A stretch of DNA of 14,330 bases from Spirochaetales bacterium (GCA_017475725.1 JAFVFA010000051.1:1-14330); one strand, 5' to 3'. Positions 5,989 through 13,404 are shown, counted from the stretch's first letter. Numbers and translations: made by a program. Notes: generated by a model not told the origin, from the sequence alone.

Positions 5989-6029
5989 GTTTGCATTTCG
6001 AAAAATCCTTTTTAAGCAAACATTTATAT
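5989..6029 (+). promoter_or_regulatory. Promoter region of the PurD-like gene with inverted repeat
   Basis: GTTTGC (5989-5994) and GCAAAC (6016-6021) are perfect arms 21 bases apart, centred on an AT-rich stretch. They are followed directly by TTATAT (6024-6029), a -10-like hexamer. No good -35 is present at the right distance, which would fit an activator-dependent or repressible promoter. Transcription from here would begin close to the structured leader at 6039. Confidence 0.4.
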
Positions 6030-6038
6030 GGAACATCT

Positions 6039-6146
6039 CCCCGCAAGACGTGCTGAACGGGGCCGTCAAGGACCCTCCACCACCCCTCCAACATTGACCT
6101 AGAGGCCCAGAAAATGCTACTTTCTAGTCAATAAGAGCAATTGGAG
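6039..6146 (+). promoter_or_regulatory. Structured 5' leader with mutually exclusive pairings (candidate riboswitch or attenuator)
   Basis: A first hairpin pairs CCCCG (6039-6043) with CGGGG (6058-6062). TTGAC (6094-6098) can pair either with GTCAA (6065-6069) or with an identical GTCAA at 6127-6131; the second pairing extends through CTAGA (6099-6103) with TCTAG (6123-6127) and one bulged C. Separately, CTCCAA (6086-6091) is complementary to TTGGAG (6141-6146), which holds the ribosome-binding site of the PurD-like gene. The layout suggests that translation is switched by exchange of pairings. I cannot match it to a known riboswitch class (purine, ZTP and THF motifs were considered). The segment has no open frame of note. 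Confidence 0.4.
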
Positions 6147-6155
6147 AGTTGTGAG

Positions 6156-7442
6156 ATGAAAGTACTCGTTTTAGGTTCTGGAGCCAAGGATCATGCAATA
6201 GCATGGTGGTTTTCAAAGAGCAAATTCATCGAAGGCCTTTATGTCGCCCCAAGCAATCCGGGAACTGCAAGCTTTGCAGTGAATCTTCCCGACGTCGACC
6301 CATCAGACAAGGACCAGGTCCTTGCAGCATGCAGGAAATATGGTATAGACTTCGTCTTCATCGGCACAGAGGGCCCTCTCCAGACAGGGGTCATAGATTA
6401 TCTGAACGCCCACGGGATAGACACCTTCGGTGCCCCGGGCTACGCGATCAAGCTTGACAACGACAGGAAGTTCTCACGCGAGTTCGCCACTCGCCATGGC
6501 ATCCCCATTCCCGACTACCACATCTTCAGCGACGAGAAGTCTCTCAAGGCCTTCCTTGAGGGCAACACCGGCAAAATGTTCACAATAAAGCCCAACGGGC
6601 TCTCCCCCTCAAGGGTCATGATAAGCTCAGATGACACAGAGACCCTTCTGGACTACAGCAGAAACCTCCTTGCAAAGGGAGATGTCGTCGTAGAGGACTA
6701 CATAGACGGAAAGCACGCCACAATCTCCATCCTTCTGGACAATGAGGGCTTCTTCCGCCTTCCTGTCTGCTACGAATACACAAAGCGCGAGCACACGGAC
6801 CGTGGAGAGGGAATCCCCACAGGCGGAATGGGTGCCGTCTGCCCGCTGCCGGTGGAACCTGAGATCAGGGAGCTGATAAGGGACAGAATCGTGATGCCGA
6901 CCTTCAAGGGCCTTGATGAGGAGAACCTGTTCTACAAGGGGGTCCTCACCTTCTCCATCACCTTGACGGATGACGGCCCGGTCCTCCTTGACTACCATGT
7001 GCGTTTCAACGACCCTGCCACACAGGCAATGGTCGCCATAATCAAGAACGATCTCTGCGAGCTCATGATGGCCATGAAGAACAACACTCTCAAGGACATC
7101 AAGAGAGAGCTGAACGGAAAGAGCTCGGTGGCTGTAGTGATAGCCTCCGACGGGTATCCTGAGGACTCAACGGTTGGACACAGGCTCAACCCGATCCCGG
7201 AGCACAACATGAGCAATGCCATAGATACCGGCACGCTTCTGTTCTTCGGCGCAGTCGAGAGCAGACTTGACGGCATCTACACCACAGGTGGAAGAGCCGC
7301 GACGATAGTCGGAGTCGACAAGAACATCATGCTTGCGAACTCGAGAGCCTACAATGCCATCGACCTTGTGCAGTTCGACGGATCCTGGCACAGAAGCGAC
7401 ATCGGAGTGAAGTTCTTCGAGAACATGACCAACACGAACTGA
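6156..7442 (+). CDS. Divergent PurD (phosphoribosylamine-glycine ligase) homologue, ATP-grasp
   Basis: The family joins phosphoribosylamine and glycine using ATP, step two of purine synthesis. It has 428 residues, the normal PurD length, with the full domain order. The N-terminal GSGAKDHAIAW at 7-17 stands for GSGGREHALAW. The ATP-grasp domain runs from about 100, with K145 in FTIKPNGL and E180 in VVVEDYIDG. TGGMGAVCPLP is at 222-232, DGPVLLDYHVRFNDPATQ at 273-290, TTGGRAATIVG at 376-386, and FDGSWHRSDIG at 407-417. Several PurD-specific positions differ. The glycine-rich GLAAGKGV loop is GLSPSRVM (148-155), and the metal-binding E-x-N of the LEFNVRFGDPE-type motif is D279-Y-H281. It may be a PurD with altered kinetics or a relative with another substrate. 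The ATG at 6156 has GGAG 9 bases upstream; a TTG five codons earlier is less likely. It is convergent with the next operon. Confidence 0.8.
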   Translation: MKVLVLGSGAKDHAIAWWFSKSKFIEGLYVAPSNPGTASFAVNLPDVDPSDKDQVLAACRKYGIDFVFIGTEGPLQTGVIDYLNAHGIDTFGAPGYAIKLDNDRKFSREFATRHGIPIPDYHIFSDEKSLKAFLEGNTGKMFTIKPNGLSPSRVMISSDDTETLLDYSRNLLAKGDVVVEDYIDGKHATISILLDNEGFFRLPVCYEYTKREHTDRGEGIPTGGMGAVCPLPVEPEIRELIRDRIVMPTFKGLDEENLFYKGVLTFSITLTDDGPVLLDYHVRFNDPATQAMVAIIKNDLCELMMAMKNNTLKDIKRELNGKSSVAVVIASDGYPEDSTVGHRLNPIPEHNMSNAIDTGTLLFFGAVESRLDGIYTTGGRAATIVGVDKNIMLANSRAYNAIDLVQFDGSWHRSDIGVKFFENMTNTN

Positions 7443-7444
7443 TC

Positions 7445-8071
7445 TCAGAACTTGTAGGAGATCCCCATTCTGGCTCCGGCCTGGAAGCCCAATCCGAGCC
7501 ATGCCCTGGTTCTGGTCTGGCTGTAGCCGTCATCACCTTTGCTGTTGATCTCATCGACAATCCCGAGCGAGAGCTCAGGCGACAAATCCGCCCTGAAGCT
7601 GAAATGCTCATTCAGATTGTACTGCCATTCGATGATGAGCCCTATCGAGGCGACCAGGTTCGTCAACTTGGTCTTGCCGTCTTCGCTTGTGAGCGACATC
7701 TTCGACGAGATGACCGTGCCGCCTATGTTCAGGACCTGGTTCTTGAAGTCTATGCGCATGTAACCGCCCACCCTTCTCTTGGAGGCGGACCTTTTCAGTC
7801 CACAATCCTTTGCATAGTCGATGTTCTTGAACCTGAAGGTCATAGGCATAACCAGAATGTCATACTCAAGTCTTGAGTACCACCTGTCTCCGACCTTGAC
7901 ATCGTAGCAACCGTACAGGGAAGGACCGTACACGTTGGACGACACATCATCCCATCCTCCGGATATGGTCTCGAATCCCATTCCACCTATGAAGGTGCTG
8001 TCGGTCAGAGTCAGGGCGAACAGGGAACCGGAAAGCAGGACAAGAACCAGAACTGCCAGAACCTTTTTCAT
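7445..8071 (-). CDS. Small outer-membrane beta-barrel protein
   Basis: 208 residues. A signal peptide covers about 1-19 (MKKVLAVLVLVLLSGSLFA), with cleavage likely after LFA. The mature part alternates polar and aromatic/hydrophobic residues as transmembrane strands do (for example GGYMRIDFKNQVLNIGG and HFSFRADLSPELSLGIV). It ends in MGISYKF, a terminal-Phe signal typical of barrels handled by the BAM machinery. About eight strands would fit. No enzymatic motif is seen and the specific family is not recognised. The ribosome-binding site AGGAGGTGA overlaps the stop codon of the upstream secreted-protein gene (4-base gap), so the two are translationally coupled. The stop codon lies only 2 bases from the stop of the convergent PurD-like gene, with no terminator visible between. 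Confidence 0.7.
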   Translation of the reverse strand: MKKVLAVLVLVLLSGSLFALTLTDSTFIGGMGFETISGGWDDVSSNVYGPSLYGCYDVKVGDRWYSRLEYDILVMPMTFRFKNIDYAKDCGLKRSASKRRVGGYMRIDFKNQVLNIGGTVISSKMSLTSEDGKTKLTNLVASIGLIIEWQYNLNEHFSFRADLSPELSLGIVDEINSKGDDGYSQTRTRAWLGLGFQAGARMGISYKF

Positions 8072-8075
8072 GCCC

Positions 8076-8996
8076 TCACCTCCTGAACAGGTCGATCAGC
8101 CCCTGCAGCCTCTCCATTGTGTAATCGTCCACATAGCAGATGTCCTCTATTGTGCTTCCCTGGAGGTCATAGAGGCCTGTGGACTCATCGTAGTACCTGT
8201 TGAGCTCTCCCCAGTCAAGGTAATCTAATGCGCACATGGCCTCGTCAAAGGCCTGGGCCTGGGATTCGTCAAGTCCAAGCTCAATCCCCAGTGCGTAGTA
8301 GTAACGGGTCGTGTCATACCAGTACTCACCGTAGTTGTAGTCACCGAAGTCGTAGTCATAGTCGCCATAATCCTCAGAGGACCAATCCCATTCGGACATC
8401 TCGGAGAACAGGCTTGTCAGATCCAAGATCTCATAGCCTGATTCGGGGACCACGAACAGGGAGGAATCAACCTTCTGCTCAAGCGAGTCTATGTAGATGA
8501 TGGCGTCCTCGAACTGGATGGCGGCAAGGGTGCTCCCGTTGTACCAGCAGGTGTATTCATCGCCGTCCTGATTGATCGACTTCTCATAGAACAGGGACTT
8601 CCCATCCAGCTTACCGTTTCCGCTGCTCAGGACCTCGAACGCATAGTCGGTGAACTCGATGAAGTCGGTGTCTGTGTCCCCACCCTCCATGGACATGGCG
8701 ATGATGGATTTGCTGGACTCATCGATCATGTAGTATTTGCCGTCTGAGATGATGACTTTCACCACAGACCCATTTTCAGAGGCCTCCATGTAGTAGGAAT
8801 CACCTTGCTCAGCCACGACAAGAGGATAGCCGTCACCGGTCTTCCTGCCGTTCTCCATGGTGTATGAGGTTCCCTTCAATGTGAAGTTCCTGCTTCTGAA
8901 TATGTCTGCGTACCTGACGTATCTGGTCGATGTAGCTGCGAACAACGTACCTGCAAGCAGCAGGACTGCAATTAGAGCCAACGCAATCTTCTTCAT
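8076..8996 (-). CDS. Secreted LolA/DUF4412-like protein with Tyr/Asp-rich segment
   Basis: 306 residues, with a signal peptide (MKKIALALIAVLLLAGTLFA, cleavage about 20/21). Residues 25-195 show repeated short strands such as YYMEASENG, VVKVIISDGKYYMIDESSKSIIAMSM, CWYNGSTLAAIQFED and VDSSLFVVPESGYEIL. These resemble the half-barrel LolA/LolB or DUF4412 pattern of periplasmic lipid or lipoprotein carriers; this is a resemblance from memory, not a firm assignment. Residues 203-234 are extremely rich in Tyr, Asp and Trp (DWSSEDYGDYDYDFGDYNYG and on). A helical acidic C-terminus of about 70 residues follows. It is the first gene of a two-gene operon with an outer-membrane barrel, so a joint envelope function is likely. 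The start has GGAGG 7 bases upstream. Confidence 0.7.
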   Translation of the reverse strand: MKKIALALIAVLLLAGTLFAATSTRYVRYADIFRSRNFTLKGTSYTMENGRKTGDGYPLVVAEQGDSYYMEASENGSVVKVIISDGKYYMIDESSKSIIAMSMEGGDTDTDFIEFTDYAFEVLSSGNGKLDGKSLFYEKSINQDGDEYTCWYNGSTLAAIQFEDAIIYIDSLEQKVDSSLFVVPESGYEILDLTSLFSEMSEWDWSSEDYGDYDYDFGDYNYGEYWYDTTRYYYALGIELGLDESQAQAFDEAMCALDYLDWGELNRYYDESTGLYDLQGSTIEDICYVDDYTMERLQGLIDLFRR

Positions 8997-9022
8997 TCCA
9001 ATGCCTCCGTGGTCTTGATTCT

Positions 9023-9028
9023 ACTATA
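9023..9028 (-). promoter_or_regulatory. -10 element of the secreted-protein/barrel operon
   Basis: TATAGT on the minus strand, 14 bases upstream of the GGAGG of the 8996 start, gives a short leader. A -35-like CTTATT lies 17 bases further up but is poor. CCAATGTCTTGG, a small CCAA/TTGG dyad, fills most of the spacer. Confidence 0.4.
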
Positions 9029-9060
9029 ATCTTCCAAGACATTGGAATAAGTATTTCATG

Positions 9061-9092
9061 AAAAGACCTCCTGCCACATAGACAGGAGGTCT
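9061..9092 (-). terminator. Strong rho-independent terminator of the UshA-like gene
   Basis: Read on the minus strand, AGACCTCCTG pairs perfectly with CAGGAGGTCT across a 9-base loop. The second arm runs into TTTT. It starts 24 bases after the stop codon of the 5'-nucleotidase-like gene and insulates the next operon. Confidence 0.9.
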
Positions 9093-9116
9093 GACATTGA
9101 ATCATATTCGGTGGAA

Positions 9117-10916
9117 TCACTCCTCGGACTTGAGGGTTCCGGTTCCTCTTGCGGTTGTGTCGACCTCGATCTCCTTGCCTGCTCCGGCCTCCTTGAGAAG
9201 CTGCTTGACCAGGGTCTCGTTGTCGATAGGAGCATCGACCTCGTTCAGCGGTGTCTTGTCAGCGAAGACGGAAGTCCCGTTCTTGTTGGACAGAGTTGCG
9301 CTGTAGTTGCTGATGCAGACCTTGTAGGTGGTGGTCTCGTCAGAAAGGTCCATGGCCCTTGTGGTGCCGTCCGGATTGACGATGGTTATGCTGTCGATGG
9401 AGTCGACCACAGTCTTTGTGGAGCTTCCACCGCCCTTGCCACCGCCTCCGCCGGAGGATGTCTCCGTGTGGTATGTGTAGGTGTATGTTATGCCTGACAT
9501 CTCGTTACCGAAGTCGCCACTCTTAAAACCAAGCATTATCTGCTGCGCGATCTCCGAAGCCGTGGCTTCGTAGATGTACCAGTAGTTGCTGAACGGATTG
9601 ATGGAATACACGTTGGATGCAGTCACCGTTGCCTGCGTCTCACCCTCCGGGATGCTGATGCTGGATCTGATTCCACCGTTGTTGTAGAAGGCAACAACAG
9701 TGTCGGAGTAGTCTTCCGTACCCTGAGCCCAGCGCAGCATCAGGCCTGTGATCCAGTTTCCTGCAACGGAGGCGTTGCTGTCGCCGGTCACCTTGCTCTT
9801 TGCGTTGATGCCGGTAGTCACATATCCGAGCTCCACGCTGAGCTTCTCCTCGACGACGGACCAGGCCTCGTCGGAGAGTTCCTTGATCACAGGATCCAGC
9901 TGCTCGCTTGTGGAGAAGAGCTTGCTGTTGTCGGCACCCGGACCGCTTGCCACGATCGATGTCGTGGTGACGCTTCCTTCCTCGAAGCTCTTCTCGCCGG
10001 TCTCGTTGTCTATGACCAGGACCGCCTCTGCATAGCCGGCTATGTAGCTGGAACCCTGCAGATAGACGATTCCATCCTCTGTTGTGCCTGCCATGGACCC
10101 CGAATGGCCTCCGATTATCAGGTCGACCGTCTCTGCATCCACCTTGGAGGCAAGGCTGCTGGCGCCTGAGAACGAGACTATGATAGTCACATCCGGCTTC
10201 TCCGTCTCATGGACGCTGTCTATCAGGGCGTTGAGCTTGTCCGTGTCGGTGTCGATCTCGTAGTCCTCTATCCTGCTTGTCATGACACGTGCGCTGAAGT
10301 CCTCGATCCACCCGATCAAGGCCACCTTGTAGCCGTTCTTGTACTCTATCACGTAGTCCTTTGTGAACTCGACCCTCTTGCCTGTCTCCTTGTAGTAGAG
10401 GTTGCTGGCAAGGACGGGGACATCGGAGTCGCCGGTTATGGAACCGACGGTGTACGTGCCGATTGTGCCTTCGGCATCCGCGTTGATCCTGTTCTTGATG
10501 TTGTCCCAGTCGAACTCGTGGTTGCCCATTGCGGTGCCGTCATATTCCATCAGGTCCATGGCAGCGCGCATCGGTGCGCCCTCAAGCAGGTTGGACACCG
10601 TGGTTCCCTCGTAGTTGTTTCCGCCGTTCAGCAGAAGGACCCCGTCATACTCCTCTCTGGCCTGGTTCACAAGATAGGACAGGTGAGCCATCCTGTACTG
10701 GAAGGTGTCCGGGTTCATCGACGATGCATCCATTATGTAACCGTGGATGTCAGACGTGGCGAAGATCTTGATCCGTGTCGTACCCGTGGTCGGATGGGCA
10801 GGAACCTGACTCTGGCTCTGATCTGTGGAAGGTGAAGCTTCAGGGCTGCTCTTGCAGGAGACCGCAAAGGAGAGCACAAGGAGCACCGCTAGCAAAAGAA
10901 CGATAATTCTCTTCAT
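9117..10916 (-). CDS. 5'-nucleotidase/UshA-family lipoprotein with altered metal site
   Basis: 599 residues. The lipoprotein signal is MKRIIVLLLAVLLVLSFAVS followed by C21 (relaxed lipobox AVSC, as in spirochaetes) and a Ser/Pro/Gln-rich linker to about 45. The N-terminal calcineurin-like phosphoesterase domain has SDIHG (D56, H58) and GNHEFDW (131-137, keeping the catalytic His-Asp). The usual AGD motif is GGN (N100), the SHxG histidine is F249 (VSFSG), and GGHxH is GGHSG (271-273). The C-terminal 5'-nucleotidase domain has GNWITGLMLRWA, NNGGIR (412-417) and SINPFSNYW (438-446), interrupted by a Gly-rich linker at about 488-499. The family hydrolyses extracellular nucleotides or cyclic nucleotides at the cell surface. 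Here activity is doubtful but substrate binding may remain. I chose the ATG at 10916 (GGAGG 6 bases upstream, and it begins the signal peptide) over an in-frame start at 11021. Confidence 0.82.
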   Translation of the reverse strand: MKRIIVLLLAVLLVLSFAVSCKSSPEASPSTDQSQSQVPAHPTTGTTRIKIFATSDIHGYIMDASSMNPDTFQYRMAHLSYLVNQAREEYDGVLLLNGGNNYEGTTVSNLLEGAPMRAAMDLMEYDGTAMGNHEFDWDNIKNRINADAEGTIGTYTVGSITGDSDVPVLASNLYYKETGKRVEFTKDYVIEYKNGYKVALIGWIEDFSARVMTSRIEDYEIDTDTDKLNALIDSVHETEKPDVTIIVSFSGASSLASKVDAETVDLIIGGHSGSMAGTTEDGIVYLQGSSYIAGYAEAVLVIDNETGEKSFEEGSVTTTSIVASGPGADNSKLFSTSEQLDPVIKELSDEAWSVVEEKLSVELGYVTTGINAKSKVTGDSNASVAGNWITGLMLRWAQGTEDYSDTVVAFYNNGGIRSSISIPEGETQATVTASNVYSINPFSNYWYIYEATASEIAQQIMLGFKSGDFGNEMSGITYTYTYHTETSSGGGGGKGGGSSTKTVVDSIDSITIVNPDGTTRAMDLSDETTTYKVCISNYSATLSNKNGTSVFADKTPLNEVDAPIDNETLVKQLLKEAGAGKEIEVDTTARGTGTLKSEE

Positions 10917-11051
10917 CAAAAACCTCCATGCCGTTTTGATTTTTGAGAATTCTAAGTCGTCCTTTGATCGAACTGTTGGTTTTTCCGCGGTCTTCACAGA
11001 AACTACACATGTTCTACACAATCTTTAGTAAAAGTTCAGCGTAATTCTTTT

Positions 11052-11073
11052 CTATGTGAACATTTGTTCATAG
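11052..11073. repeat. Hairpin spanning the stop codon of the licD remnant
   Basis: CTATGtGAACA and TGTTCATAG pair with two unpaired bases on the left arm, forming a stem over the stop codon of the licD fragment. Read on the minus strand, the hairpin is followed by AAAA rather than a U-run, so it is not a standard terminator. It may nevertheless act as an RNA 3' end or stability element. Confidence 0.4.
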
Positions 11074-11564
11074 CCAGAAGGCATTAACCGTATGCGCCAC
11101 CCTCTCGCTTTCGGGAGGGAGCGTCATATAGTCACCGTAGAGCTGCTTGAGCCTCTTGTCGTACTCAACAGGGCATCGGAACTCCCCATCCTCGAACCTG
11201 ATGTAGCGGTAGTTGTTGTAGTAGCTTATGAGGAAATCGTTCTCACCCTTGACCTTTGCAGCGGCCCTGTCAGCCTTTCTGAGTCTCAGGTCAAGGGTGC
11301 TGTCATACAGCCTATGGTAGATCCTTTTGACTATGTTACCGGAGTCCGCAAGCCGGAACAGCCTCCCATAGTCTGCCCTGGGCATTGTCACGTCGATGTC
11401 GTCATCCCAGGGTATGAAGCCTCCATGCCGTACAGCGCCAAGCAGGGTCACCCGTCAAGCAAGTAGCGGAGCCCATTGCTCTCGCACACTGCGGCAAAGG
11501 CCTTCAGGATCAGAAACGAAAGTCTCTTGAACACAGAAGAATCGATTTCCTTCGCTTTTTCCAT
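11068..11564 (-). pseudogene. licD: Frameshifted and shortened LicD-family nucleotidyl/phosphotransferase gene
   Basis: LicD-family proteins attach phosphocholine or similar groups to surface glycans. An ATG at 11564 with GGAG upstream begins 38 codons ending in CESNGLRYLLDG and a TGA at 11448-11450. The remaining signature, TLLGAVRHGGFIPWDDDID, continues at once in another frame (127 codons from a GTG at 11451 to the stop at 11068). One base is missing at GGGTGACCC compared with an uninterrupted LDGGTLLGA. The stop and the GTG overlap as GTGA. The C-terminal VEYDKRLKQLYGDYMTLPP element is intact. Together the pieces give about 165 residues against roughly 260-290 for relatives, so the central region between LADSG and the Tyr-rich part also seems deleted. 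It starts 22 bases after the Wzi-like gene, in the same operon. Confidence 0.72.
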
Positions 11565-11586
11565 GTTTCTACTCCGTTGAACGTCA

Positions 11587-13404
11587 TCAGTAGTACAGCT
11601 TGACCCCAAGCAGTGCACAGGCTGTTATGGAGTCGGACCAGTCACCATAGGAGTTCACAATGCCCGGATTGTACTTGAACGGGACCCCGTCTATGATCGC
11701 ATCCTTTGTCACAGGGTCGAAGCTTCTGCTTCTCTCCCAGATGACCCTGCCACCGAATGTGAAGGTGACCGGATAGCTGTCCAGCTTCTTCTCCACTTTC
11801 ATCTCTGCATCAAGGATGTTGTCCCAGATGTTGTTGAAGAAGTCCCTGCTCTCGTACTCGCCATCGTCAGCTGCGGCATAGGACATTGTGGTCAGAATGT
11901 CGGTTCCTGTGGTCTTTGCGGAGTACTGTGCGCTGCGCATCTGGTCCTTCACCGTGCAGCTCAGGTTCCATCCCTTGCCGAATGAGGTCTCCATGTTCGC
12001 AAGGAGCTCGATGGTGTCGGGGTTCACCGGATAGCTCATGGTCTGGCCCTTGTTGACATATGCCACGGTATATTCGCTGTCACCGAATATGCTGGCCTTG
12101 GAGGCATAGTGAGCCCCGAAGAAGGCCGGAACGTAGGTCGCCTGCAATGTGAGTTCGGAGAAGTCAAGCATGCCCAGTGGGATCTTTGCACCGATCTGAT
12201 ATGACAGGATGTTCCTCGGATGGGATATGAGATGCGTGTCATTTATCTCATCCATCGAGAGTGCGGCATAGAACCGGCCGACCTTTGTCGTGACCGTAAG
12301 ATCGAACCCTGCAAGGACGTTGTCATAGTCGCCGAGAGAGTTCTGGGCGAACATGTAGATGCAGAACGGGTTTATGTAGGAGAGCTCGAACCTCTTTCTC
12401 CAGACAACGGACTCCCAGATGCTGAACTTGGCCCCCTTGAAGGGTCCGAGCTCCACTCTGTGTATGCTCATGTTGTTGTAGTATCTGCCGGACTTGGTGT
12501 CCATGTTCTCGGACGGCCATTCGACACCGTTGACAGTGTCTACGGAGAAATAGCCGAGAGAACCTGTCATGACGGAATAGTTGAACCAGGAAACGGGTCT
12601 GATCGAGAACTCGAATCCGTCGAAGGCGTTTGCAGAGCCCGAAAGGCCAAGGTTGTTCAAACCAGGTCCCCAATCCCTGCGGACCTTGCCTATTCTAAGC
12701 GTCACAAGGTCATCCTTGATGCTTGCTGACATTTCGGAGCCGCTGAATATGCCCTCGTAGATGCCGAATCTGTTGGCGTCATCCTCATTGGGGAGAGTTC
12801 TGAGACGGTCACCGCTGTCGGCCAGGTTCATATAGAAGCCGTCGCAGTCAACGCGGAAGTCCGGAGTGATGTCAGCGCTGATGTCAACGCGGTCAACGCT
12901 CACACGGAAATTCAGGTCGTATGACAGGAAGTCCAGAATATCCCCGTTGATGTAGGCAGTGACACCGTTTCTGCTGTCAATGATGCCGTCCGTCCCCTCT
13001 CCAGCCTTCCTGAGACCGATTGCGTTCTCAGTCGAGACCATGGCACCAACGGTTGTGGTGTTAGCTCCGGAGGCCCTGAGATAGCCCTTTCTGAACACGT
13101 CGGAGAACTGCGATGTAGGCTCTGCCCCATACAGATCGGCAAAGTCATCCAGAATCCTGTCGATCTCTGCCCTCTCCGAAGATGAGACGGCTTCCGAATC
13201 CCTTATCTCGGACAGCAGCGCCCGCACGGTGTTCAGGTTGTACGGCTTCACATCGGACTGCACAGGTATGATCCCACGGATCTCCGCGACCTCTATGATC
13301 CTGTATGCCTCATGTCCCACAGGAACGCTGTGGAACTGGGCCGAGAAGACAAACGATGGCACAAATGCCAGCACAAGTACCAGAATTGCAATGTATCTCT
13401 TCAT
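11587..13404 (-). CDS. Wzi-like capsule-assembly outer-membrane protein
   Basis: 605 residues. The signal peptide is MKRYIAILVLVLAFVPSFVFSA (cleavage about 22/23). An N-terminal helical region, about 28-95 (VPVGHEAYRIIEVAEIRGII and KPYNLNTVRALLSEI), resembles the segment preceding the barrel in Wzi relatives. The long beta-barrel has the family landmarks LRIGKVRRDWGPGLNN (236-251), then LSGSANAFDGFEF (254-266), and INPFCIYMFAQNSLGDYDN at 344-362. It ends in LLGVKLYY, a plausible aromatic barrel signal. Wzi is a surface lectin-like protein that helps organise exported capsule in enterobacteria; the same role here is inference. The start at 13404 has AGAGG 5 bases upstream and overlaps the stop of the TupA-like gene by ATGA, so the two are coupled. 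A licD remnant follows. Confidence 0.72.
   Translation of the reverse strand: MKRYIAILVLVLAFVPSFVFSAQFHSVPVGHEAYRIIEVAEIRGIIPVQSDVKPYNLNTVRALLSEIRDSEAVSSSERAEIDRILDDFADLYGAEPTSQFSDVFRKGYLRASGANTTTVGAMVSTENAIGLRKAGEGTDGIIDSRNGVTAYINGDILDFLSYDLNFRVSVDRVDISADITPDFRVDCDGFYMNLADSGDRLRTLPNEDDANRFGIYEGIFSGSEMSASIKDDLVTLRIGKVRRDWGPGLNNLGLSGSANAFDGFEFSIRPVSWFNYSVMTGSLGYFSVDTVNGVEWPSENMDTKSGRYYNNMSIHRVELGPFKGAKFSIWESVVWRKRFELSYINPFCIYMFAQNSLGDYDNVLAGFDLTVTTKVGRFYAALSMDEINDTHLISHPRNILSYQIGAKIPLGMLDFSELTLQATYVPAFFGAHYASKASIFGDSEYTVAYVNKGQTMSYPVNPDTIELLANMETSFGKGWNLSCTVKDQMRSAQYSAKTTGTDILTTMSYAAADDGEYESRDFFNNIWDNILDAEMKVEKKLDSYPVTFTFGGRVIWERSRSFDPVTKDAIIDGVPFKYNPGIVNSYGDWSDSITACALLGVKLYY

Noticed and set aside
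6039..6146. Purine, ZTP or THF riboswitch upstream of the PurD-like gene
   Set aside because: The conserved core sequences of these classes as I know them are not visible; only generic competing helices can be supported, so no class name was given.
10209..10835. A 208-codon plus-strand open frame opposite the UshA-like gene
   Set aside because: The minus strand encodes the phosphoesterase domain with clear motifs; the plus frame is a Val/His/Gly-rich shadow with no ribosome-binding site.
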